Of a stretch of DNA of 7,314 nt, positions 1 to 5,597 are shown one piece after another. This DNA is from an uncultured Chitinophagaceae bacterium (lineage in GTDB: Bacteria; Bacteroidota; Bacteroidia; Chitinophagales; Chitinophagaceae), in contig CAMLEM010000081.1 of the NCBI GenBank assembly GCA_946479005.1, positions 1 through 7,314 of the forward strand, read 5' to 3'. The notes below the pieces were generated by a model. It ran no database searches, had not been told where the DNA came from, and worked only from the letters and a program-made list of their open reading frames with translations. Position 1 is the stretch's first letter. Each line of letters starts with the position of its first letter. The position numbers and the translations under genes are program-made.

Positions 1-959
1 ATGCCGATGGCTTTGAATTTATCAAGTTCAGGGACCCGCCCTTCCAGTATCTCATCACCAGCCGTTTCAACCATCGCTTCCGGGACCGCCGCCTGCATTG
101 TTTCATATCCCGAGCGGGGGATACAGGTAGTGAGCAGCCCCGGACCCGCTGCCAGGCAGGCCCTTGCCGCAAGAACGGCTGCACCCATCTTTCCAAAACT
201 GCCGGCTAACAGTAAAGCGTGACCGAAATTTCCCTTGTGGGAAAAAGCGGGCCGGGAGCGGTAAAGGGAAGCCGCCATTTCCTCGTCGATCCAGTTCATC
301 GCCGTTTCCGGAACGAAACCTTCGTGGAGCCCGATATCCAAAATATGAACCCTCCCGAAAAAGGAGGCATTCTCCGAAAAAAGGAGCGCCGGTTTATAAC
401 ATTGAAAGCTCAGCGTATCGCTGGCACAGATCACGGGATTTCCCCGGGAAGAGCTGTCGGCCGCGAGGCCGCTGGGAAGATCAATGGACACAACGCGCAG
501 TCCGGAAGCATTGATATGCGAAACCAGCTTCGCGGTGAGACCTTCCAGGGCCCTGTTCAGCCCCGTACCAAACAGGGCGTCGATGATTATGAGATCCTCT
601 TTGAAATCCGGAAAATGGCTTTCGTCCTGGATGAAATGAATGTCCACACCCGATATCGTATGAAGTCTGGCCAGGTTGGCCTGGAAATCTTCGGTGCCCT
701 TATGGCCGAATTCAAGGATGAATACTTCCACCGTATGCGTATGGCCTGCCAGCATTCGCGCGATCGCCAGGCCATCCCCTCCATTATTCCCTTTGCCACA
801 GAAGACCAGGAAATGCTTTCTTAAGCCGCCCGTGTTCTCTTCGATCCACTGCACGCAGGCGTCGGCCGCGCGCTCCATCAATTCCAGTGAGCTGATCGGT
901 TCGTTCAGGATCGTGTATTCGTCCCAGGCCCTTACCTGTTTTGCAGAGAGGATCTTCAT
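1..959 (-). CDS. nnrE-nnrD: Bifunctional NAD(P)H-hydrate epimerase / ADP-dependent NAD(P)H-hydrate dehydratase (N-terminal ~319 residues, 3' end outside window)
   Basis: The frame is open without interruption from an ATG at 959 to the left edge (319 complete codons; the usual fusion is about 500). The N-terminal YjeF_N epimerase domain shows CGKGNNGGDG (residues 54-63), DALFGTGLN (127-135) and DLPSG (160-164), all hallmarks of NnrE. The second domain, a ribokinase-like NnrD dehydratase, begins near residue 241 with HKGNFGHALLLAGS and continues through a Gly/Ala-rich stretch. Its catalytic and ADP-binding C-terminal part lies outside the window. In this family NnrE epimerises R- and S-NAD(P)HX, and NnrD dehydrates S-NAD(P)HX back to NAD(P)H using ADP or ATP, which is cytosolic metabolite repair. 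No Shine-Dalgarno is visible; an A-run sits about 20 nt upstream of the ATG. The gene follows a serine hydrolase on the same strand after 55 bp, so cotranscription is possible. I checked the frame codon by codon across 3-430, including the A/T-rich stretch at 355-385, and found no frameshift. Confidence 0.95.
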   Translation of the reverse strand, partial: MKILSAKQVRAWDEYTILNEPISSLELMERAADACVQWIEENTGGLRKHFLVFCGKGNNGGDGLAIARMLAGHTHTVEVFILEFGHKGTEDFQANLARLHTISGVDIHFIQDESHFPDFKEDLIIIDALFGTGLNRALEGLTAKLVSHINASGLRVVSIDLPSGLAADSSSRGNPVICASDTLSFQCYKPALLFSENASFFGRVHILDIGLHEGFVPETAMNWIDEEMAASLYRSRPAFSHKGNFGHALLLAGSFGKMGAAVLAARACLAAGPGLLTTCIPRSGYETMQAAVPEAMVETAGDEILEGRVPELDKFKAIG

Positions 960-1014
960 TCCGCTACAAGTTCCGTTTTTTTACGACAACCTGCATTGCG
1001 GTAAGCCTTGCAGC

Positions 1015-2232
1015 TCATTTCTTCCGGGGAGTGGCCGTTACTTTTTTAGCGGGGCTGGCCACTTCTTCCTCATTATCTTCATCCGTTGAATCCTGGAAAT
1101 AAGGACCGAAGAGATCATAAGAGCGAAGGGCGGAGCGATAAATGTTCCGGTTGAATTTGTTACCCAGGATGATGATGGTCGCCTGTTCATCCATCAGTCG
1201 TGCAAAAGCAGCGTTGAAGCCGTGCCATCTTCCGAAATGATACACGATCTTCTTTCCATTCGGGAGCATCTGCAATCTCCATCCAAGTCCATAGTTGTGA
1301 ACGGAAGGCCGTTCATTGCTATAGGGGGTGAAGGCGGAGTCGAGCAGGGTAGGGCGGATCACCTGGTCGGTATAAAGGGCCTGGTCCCATTTCAGCAGGT
1401 CACGCGGTGTGGAGTACAGGTTCTTGTCACCGTAGGTCAGGTCAAGGAAATCAAAATCCCAATAGGTTCCCGTAGCCGTGAACGAAGGAGTGGCGGTGAG
1501 CGTGTCGGGCGGCGTGAAGATGAAAGTATTTTCCATCCCCAGGGGCCTGAAGAATTTTTGTTCCATATACGCGGGGAACGACTGGCCTGTCACTTTCTCA
1601 ACGATCATTGCCAGCAGCACATAATTGGTATTGCTGTAGCTGAAGCGGGTGTCGGGATTGAAATTCTTTTTGGGTTGGCCGGTGTAAAGAACATTCAGCA
1701 TATCCTCGTTCCTTACGAATTTTTCCTTGTCCCAGTCGGTCTTATCCATAAAATAGACATAGTTGGGAAGCCCGCTCCTGTGATTGAGCAGCATCTGAAC
1801 GGTGATGCCGGGGTAGGGAAGGCCCGGGAAGAATTTTTGTATGGTATCGGAAAGTGAAAGCCTGTTCTCCTGTACGAGGCGGAGGATGGCGATGCCCGTA
1901 AAAGTCTTCCCGGTGGAAGCGATATGCATCGGCGTGTTGGCATTGATCGAATCCTCTTTCCGGAGATCGACCCTGCCCATATATTTTTCGAAGATCACGT
2001 TTCCCTGCTTGGCGATGAGGATCCCCCCGTTAAAACCCGAACGGAAAAGGGTGGAGTCGAAAAAATGACTGACTGCCCGGTAATACTGTCGGAATTCATT
2101 CCTGTCGATCTTTGCAGGAGTAGGCGGATAATACTCCAGGGAATCTTCCTCCACGATCTCTGTCTTCCCGGACACAGCTTCGCAGCAATACAATAAAAAT
2201 GGCAGGGAAAGGATAAGCAAGGATTTTTTCAC
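1015..2232 (-). CDS. Beta-lactamase class C-like serine hydrolase, probable lipoprotein (PF00144 family)
   Basis: The predicted protein has 405 residues from a GTG at 2232. Residues 1-19 look like a lipoprotein signal (basic KK, hydrophobic LLILSLPFLLYCC), with Cys at 16 or 17 as the lipidation site; Tyr or Cys at -1 is not a classical lipobox. The active-site motifs of penicillin-binding-protein-like hydrolases are in order: SxxK as STGK (Ser106 nucleophile, Lys109), YxN as YSN (199-201), and HxG as HFG (332-334). LLNHRSGLPNY (148-158) matches the usual LLxHxSGL block. An acidic then basic low-complexity tail (about 381-405) follows the catalytic fold. Members include esterases, D-aminopeptidases and beta-lactamase-like proteins, so the substrate cannot be named; location is probably periplasmic or membrane-anchored. 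An ATG reading frame extends upstream to 2328, but GTG is preferred because the signal peptide starts there and the extension would run through the divergent promoter region to the start of serA. Confidence 0.9.
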   Translation of the reverse strand: MKKSLLILSLPFLLYCCEAVSGKTEIVEEDSLEYYPPTPAKIDRNEFRQYYRAVSHFFDSTLFRSGFNGGILIAKQGNVIFEKYMGRVDLRKEDSINANTPMHIASTGKTFTGIAILRLVQENRLSLSDTIQKFFPGLPYPGITVQMLLNHRSGLPNYVYFMDKTDWDKEKFVRNEDMLNVLYTGQPKKNFNPDTRFSYSNTNYVLLAMIVEKVTGQSFPAYMEQKFFRPLGMENTFIFTPPDTLTATPSFTATGTYWDFDFLDLTYGDKNLYSTPRDLLKWDQALYTDQVIRPTLLDSAFTPYSNERPSVHNYGLGWRLQMLPNGKKIVYHFGRWHGFNAAFARLMDEQATIIILGNKFNRNIYRSALRSYDLFGPYFQDSTDEDNEEEVASPAKKVTATPRKK

Positions 2233-2240
2233 GAGGGGAT

Positions 2241-2257
2241 ATTTGATCTGGTCAAAT
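2241..2257. repeat. 17-bp inverted repeat, possible operator
   Basis: ATTTGATCTGGTCAAAT has perfect 6-bp arms (ATTTGA/TCAAAT) around a 5-bp centre. It overlaps the minus-strand -7 box at 2253-2260 and would cover the expected transcription start of the serine hydrolase gene, which is where a repressor would bind. It is about 70 bp upstream of serA. The symmetry is directly visible; any protein binding is inference. Confidence 0.4.
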
Positions 2258-2260
2258 TTA
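2253..2260 (-). promoter_or_regulatory. Candidate -7 box for the serine hydrolase (TAAATTTG on the minus strand)
   Basis: Read on the minus strand, 2260 to 2253 gives TAAATTTG, an exact match to TAnnTTTG. It lies 20 bp upstream of the GTG start at 2232, which would give a short leader of roughly 12-16 nt. This placement independently supports the GTG start over the upstream ATG. A -33 element is not evident. Confidence 0.35.
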
Positions 2261-2317
2261 CTGAAATGATTGTGCCAGAATGGAGGTATAGTTTTCCCCA
2301 TACCTGTTGACAGTAAG

Positions 2318-2325
2318 TATATTTG
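2318..2325 (+). promoter_or_regulatory. Candidate serA -7 promoter box (TATATTTG)
   Basis: TATATTTG fits the Bacteroidota -7 consensus TAnnTTTG exactly. It ends 4 bp before the serA ATG at 2330, so a start of transcription at the usual distance would fall on or next to the start codon. No -33 TTG lies 17-23 bp upstream; the TTG at 2307-2309 is only 8 bp away. The match is good but short and occurs by chance fairly often. Confidence 0.35.
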
Positions 2326-2329
2326 CAAT

Positions 2330-3568
2330 ATGGCGAAGGCGGCAATTACCAGTTATCCCAAAGAAAAAATACGAATCGTTTTCCTCGAAAATATCAGTGA
2401 TGTCGCCGTCAGGAATTTCCGGGAGAATGGATACACCCGGGTAGAAAGGATCAGCAAGGCCTGGTCGGAAGAGGAGTTACTCCGGGAAATCCCATCCATT
2501 CATATCCTGGGCATTCGTTCAAAAACCAGGTTGAGCGACGAAGTGCTGAATGCAGCAAAAAAATTGCAGGCAGTAGGATGTTTCTGCATCGGCGTGAACC
2601 AGGTGGACCTGCATTCGGCAACCAAAAACGGGATCGTTGTTTTCAATGCACCTTATTCCAATACCAGGTCGGTAGCGGAACTGGTGATCGGCTCTTCCAT
2701 TATGCTTATCCGCAGGATACCGGACAAGAACCGGGCGGCGCACGAGGGCAGCTGGATGAAGGATGCCAGCGGCAGCTATGAGCTGCGCGGGAAAACGATC
2801 GGCATCATCGGCTACGGGAATATTGGTTCCCAGTTGAGCGTGCTCGCCGAATCACTGGGGATGAAAGTGCTCTTCTATGATGTGGAAACGCGGCTTCCCC
2901 TGGGAAATGCAGAGGACGCAAGAACACTGCGGGAACTTTTGAAAAGATCGGATATCGTAACGCTTCACATCCCGCAGACACAGGATACCAGGAACCTGGT
3001 GAACCGCCAGCTGCTGAAGAATTTTAAAAAGGGTGCGATCCTGATCAATTATGCGAGGGGAGAGGTGGTTGACCTGGAGGCGCTGCGTGAAGCGATCCTT
3101 GAGGGAAGGATAGGAGGCGCCGCCGTGGATGTTTTTCCCATTGAACCCGAGAAGAACGGGGACCCGTTCAGCACACCGCTCCAGGACTGCCCGAATGTGA
3201 TCTTAACACCGCATATTGGCGGATCCACGGAGGAGGCGCAGCAGAATATCGGGGAGGATGTGAGCAATAAGCTTTTCAATTATCTGGAAAAGGGGATCAC
3301 GAACGGCTCCCATACGGTGCCCGCGCTTTCCCTGCCTCCGCAGGAAGGAACGCACAGGATACTGCATATTCATAATAATGTGCCGGGTGTTCTTTCGGCG
3401 ATCAACACCCAATTATCCAAAAACAGGATCAATATTCTCGCCCAGTACCTGAAAACAAATGAGGCGATCGGGTATGTGGTGCTGGATGTGGACAAACAGA
3501 TCTCTGCACGGGCTTTGCAGCTATTGCGTGAAGTGGAGGAAACGATCCGGGTGAGAATGTTGTATTAA
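2330..3568 (+). CDS. serA: D-3-phosphoglycerate dehydrogenase with C-terminal ACT domain
   Basis: This 412-residue protein aligns end to end with E. coli SerA (410 residues), including GCFCIGVNQVDL (83-94), FNAPYSNTRSVAELVIG (105-121) and the C-terminal VRMLY. It oxidises 3-phosphoglycerate to 3-phosphohydroxypyruvate with NAD+, the first step of L-serine synthesis, in the cytosol. The Rossmann motif GYGNIG is at 161-166 and Asp185 is placed to bind the NAD ribose. The catalytic set is Arg243 (ARG), Glu272 (IEP) and His295 (PHIGG). The ACT domain covers about 343-412; Asn350 and Asn368 match the E. coli serine-binding Asn346 and Asn364, so feedback inhibition by serine is likely kept. The ATG at 2330 is chosen because it aligns with E. 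coli MAK; an in-frame ATG at 2270 would add 20 residues with no family counterpart. An NADH dehydrogenase gene follows after 11 bp. Confidence 0.97.
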   Translation: MAKAAITSYPKEKIRIVFLENISDVAVRNFRENGYTRVERISKAWSEEELLREIPSIHILGIRSKTRLSDEVLNAAKKLQAVGCFCIGVNQVDLHSATKNGIVVFNAPYSNTRSVAELVIGSSIMLIRRIPDKNRAAHEGSWMKDASGSYELRGKTIGIIGYGNIGSQLSVLAESLGMKVLFYDVETRLPLGNAEDARTLRELLKRSDIVTLHIPQTQDTRNLVNRQLLKNFKKGAILINYARGEVVDLEALREAILEGRIGGAAVDVFPIEPEKNGDPFSTPLQDCPNVILTPHIGGSTEEAQQNIGEDVSNKLFNYLEKGITNGSHTVPALSLPPQEGTHRILHIHNNVPGVLSAINTQLSKNRINILAQYLKTNEAIGYVVLDVDKQISARALQLLREVEETIRVRMLY

Positions 3569-3579
3569 ACTCAGGGCGT

Positions 3580-4887
3580 ATGAAAGTAGTTATTGTTGGT
3601 GCGGGATTCGGCGGGCTCAGGCTGGCAAGAAAATTAAATAATAAGCCGGGTTTCGAAGTGGTGCTGGTGGATAAATTCAATTACCACCAGTTCCAGCCCT
3701 TGTTTTACCAGGTGGCCACGGCAGGACTGGATGCCAGCAACATTTCATTTCCCTTGCGCAAGGTTTTCCAGAAAAGCAGGAACACGAGGATCCGGCTGGC
3801 CAATCTCAAAGAGGTGGACCCCGGGAATGATCGCATTCACACCGACCTGGAAACGATCTCCTATGATGTGCTGGTCCTGGCGATGGGCGCCGACACGAAT
3901 TTCTTCGGCAATCGCTCGATGGAGGAATTTGCCTTCCCGATGAAATCCACCACGGAATCCCTGCAGCTGAGAAATCATCTCCTGCAGAATTTTGAAAAGG
4001 GAGTGGCCATCAGCGACCCCGATGAACTGGCCAAGCTGATGAATATCGTGGTGGTGGGAGGCGGTGCCACCGGCGTGGAAGTGAGCGGGGCGCTGGCGGA
4101 GATGAAGAAATATGTGCTTCCGAAGGATTACCCGGAGCTCGATTTTTCAAAAATGAGGATCTACCTGCTGGAGGGAGGAGATAAAACGCTCTCGGCGATG
4201 AGCGAGAAATCAGCGGCGCAGTCGAGGAAATACCTGGAGCGGTTGGGCGTTACCGTTATGACAAACACCCTTGTGAAGGATTATGACGGGGAAGTGGTAA
4301 CGCTCAATAATGGAGCGTCCATCCCCAGCAACGTAGTGATCTGGGCCGCGGGGATCAGGGGGAATGTGCCCCGGGGATTGGATCCTTCGCTGGTGGTGCG
4401 CGGGAACCGGCTGAAGGTTGACCGTTATTGCCGGGTGCAGGGTTTTGAGAATATTTATGCCATTGGCGACCTGGCCTATATGGAAACGCCCAAATATCCG
4501 AAGGGGCATCCGCAGGTGGCGCCGGTGGCGATGCAGCAGGCGGAGCTGGTGGCAGGCAACCTTAGGTTGATCGAAAGGAAATCGGCGCCTGAAAAACAGT
4601 ATGAGTTTGAATACCGGGACAAGGGCTCGATGGCCACGGTGGGAAGGAACCTGGCAGTGGTGGATGTGCCCAAACCAAAAATGCATTTTTCAGGACTCCT
4701 GGCCTGGATGATCTGGATGAGCCTGCACCTGATGCTGATCCTCGGGGTGAAGAACCGTTTCTTTGTTTTCAGCAACTGGTTGTACAGTTATTTCACATAC
4801 GACCAGAATCTCCGCCTGATTTTCCGTGAATTCAGCTGGAAAAGGGAGAAGAGCCGTATCATCGAAGTGGAAAAGGAAGAGGCCTAA
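3580..4887 (+). CDS. ndh: Type II NADH:quinone oxidoreductase (NDH-2), FAD-dependent
   Basis: The protein has 435 residues, typical for NDH-2. It oxidises NADH and reduces membrane quinone without pumping protons, at the inner face of the cytoplasmic membrane. The first FAD-binding motif GAGFGG is at 7-12 and the NADH-binding motif GGGATGVE at 160-167. Glu198 (LLEGG), after the second strand of that NADH fold, fits a preference for NADH over NADPH. The second FAD motif IYAIGD is at 292-297, and VAPVAMQQ (313-320) matches the conserved quinone-site block. Residues about 371-390 form one hydrophobic helix, followed by an aromatic and basic stretch (391-420) likely to hold the enzyme on the membrane. 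The start lies 11 bp after the serA stop with no promoter between, so cotranscription is likely. The TAA overlaps the stop of the convergent lipoprotein gene. Other pyridine nucleotide-disulfide oxidoreductases are less likely, since no redox CxxxxC pair is present. Confidence 0.93.
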   Translation: MKVVIVGAGFGGLRLARKLNNKPGFEVVLVDKFNYHQFQPLFYQVATAGLDASNISFPLRKVFQKSRNTRIRLANLKEVDPGNDRIHTDLETISYDVLVLAMGADTNFFGNRSMEEFAFPMKSTTESLQLRNHLLQNFEKGVAISDPDELAKLMNIVVVGGGATGVEVSGALAEMKKYVLPKDYPELDFSKMRIYLLEGGDKTLSAMSEKSAAQSRKYLERLGVTVMTNTLVKDYDGEVVTLNNGASIPSNVVIWAAGIRGNVPRGLDPSLVVRGNRLKVDRYCRVQGFENIYAIGDLAYMETPKYPKGHPQVAPVAMQQAELVAGNLRLIERKSAPEKQYEFEYRDKGSMATVGRNLAVVDVPKPKMHFSGLLAWMIWMSLHLMLILGVKNRFFVFSNWLYSYFTYDQNLRLIFREFSWKREKSRIIEVEKEEA

Positions 4888-5399
4888 GCATCCGGGGAAT
4901 AGCGGCTTCCCACCAGGATCATCGCGCCGCCGGTGAGGGCATCGCTTTTTGCCTTGATGATATGTATTTCGATCCGGGCGCCTTCGGCGATGGCGGGGAT
5001 CTTGACCACTTTGGTGCTGCCGGCATCCAGGTTCACCACCTGGTAAAAATTGGTGCGGGTGGGTTTCCCGTTGCCATCCATTTCACTCACTTCAACGATC
5101 ACGCGCTGGAAGTCCACATCAGTGAGCCTGTTTTCCACGGAAATGCGGTCGGAGGCCGTTAAAGTGGACACCAGGTGCTTGTCGATGTTTTTGAGGATCT
5201 CGTTCTTTTCGTTACTGAGATCATTATTGACGGCACCCGAACGCGGTTCCGCGGTTGGTACCCGTTCGGTTTCTTCAACCTGTACCTGGGCGGTATCTGT
5301 TTTATTCAGCTCGGGATCCACACGGGTTTCGGCGCCACCGCAAGCCTGGAGGATCAGTACCGATCCTACAATTATTAATAGGTTGCAAACTTGTTTCAT
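4884..5399 (-). CDS. Small lipoprotein with a C-terminal beta-rich domain, function unknown
   Basis: The 171-residue product starts at an ATG at 5399 with a clear lipoprotein signal: MKQ, a hydrophobic core, and lipobox LQAC with lipidated Cys20. Residues about 21-60 are polar and probably disordered (many Glu, Thr, Val, Pro). Residues about 60-82 are probably helical. From about 86 to 165 the alternating pattern (FQRVIVEVSEMDGNGKPTRT, then a NLDAG turn and IEIHIIKAKS) suggests a small beta-sandwich resembling FxLYD-type domains; that resemblance is a guess from pattern. I do not recognise the protein and assign no function. It is probably exposed on an envelope membrane. The gene converges on ndh with overlapping stop codons, and 198 bp separate its start from the end of the upstream TPR gene. 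That spacer holds a terminator, so it probably has its own promoter. Confidence 0.85.
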   Translation of the reverse strand: MKQVCNLLIIVGSVLILQACGGAETRVDPELNKTDTAQVQVEETERVPTAEPRSGAVNNDLSNEKNEILKNIDKHLVSTLTASDRISVENRLTDVDFQRVIVEVSEMDGNGKPTRTNFYQVVNLDAGSTKVVKIPAIAEGARIEIHIIKAKSDALTGGAMILVGSRYSPDA

Positions 5400-5597
5400 A
5401 CGCTTCGGTTTAATGGTAATGCAAGCTACGGCATTCAGTCAGCGCAGGCAATACCGTATAGTGGGCATTCTAAAGTTAAAGAAAGCTTGGAGTATTACCT
5501 ATAATTTATATTATGTTAAATGATAGCAGGAAACTTCTCCCAGATTCACACAAAAAAAGCCGCTTCTCAGCGGCTCTTTTAATTTCTTACCTACTCA
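5400..5597. other. Intergenic spacer between the lipoprotein and TPR genes
   Basis: The spacer holds the hairpin terminator at 5552-5580 and an AT-rich stretch at about 5490-5525 that includes a small symmetric ATAAT/ATTAT motif (5501-5514). On the minus strand, 5478 to 5471 reads TAACTTTA, a 5 of 6 fit to the fixed bases of TAnnTTTG, and could be a weak promoter for the lipoprotein gene with a leader of about 65 nt. No -33 element supports it. No convincing small gene was seen on either strand. Confidence 0.5.
5552..5580 (-). terminator. Rho-independent terminator after the TPR gene
   Basis: On the minus strand a perfect 7-bp stem (AGCCGCT/AGCGGCT, arms at plus positions 5569-5575 and 5558-5564) encloses the tetraloop GAGA and runs straight into a T tract (5557-5552). 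An A-rich flank at 5577-5580 can pair with the T tract through one G-U pair and lengthen the stem. It begins about 18 bp after the TPR stop codon. In the plus direction the same hairpin is followed by CTTTTAATTT, so it may also stop transcripts coming from ndh. Confidence 0.88.

Larger units (their letters stand above)
2233..2329. promoter_or_regulatory. Divergent intergenic region between the serine hydrolase and serA
   Basis: These 97 bp separate two divergently read genes and must hold promoters for both. I see a TAnnTTTG-type -7 box for each direction (2318-2325 plus, 2253-2260 minus) and an inverted repeat at 2241-2257. Neither box has a clear TTG or TTTG -33 element at the 19-21 bp spacing known from Bacteroidota. 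No Shine-Dalgarno precedes either start. The role as a promoter region follows from gene layout; the individual elements are tentative. Confidence 0.7.

Noticed and set aside
219..824. 201-codon open frame on the plus strand
   Set aside because: It is antisense to nnrE-nnrD, whose minus-strand frame carries all expected motifs; the plus product is low in hydrophobic core and resembles no family.
960..1014. Hairpin-like CTGCA/TGCAG in the hydrolase-nnrE spacer
   Set aside because: Only 5 bp of stem with a 13-nt loop and no T run directly after it, so not a convincing terminator.
1222..1857. 211-codon open frame on the plus strand
   Set aside because: It lies antisense within the serine hydrolase between its SxxK and HxG motifs; composition looks like a codon shadow.
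2307..2312. TTGACA, a perfect sigma-70 -35 hexamer
   Set aside because: At 17 bp downstream the sequence is coding serA with no -10 box, and Bacteroidota promoters do not use this hexamer.
2233..2328. N-terminal extension of the serine hydrolase to an ATG at 2328
   Set aside because: It would precede the signal peptide and cross the divergent promoter region; GTG at 2232 gives a proper export signal.
2270..2329. 20-residue N-terminal extension of SerA
   Set aside because: E. coli SerA aligns from the ATG at 2330, and the extension occupies the promoter region.
4210..4686. 158-codon open frame on the minus strand
   Set aside because: His/Arg/Pro-rich shadow of the NDH-2 gene, with no recognisable domain.
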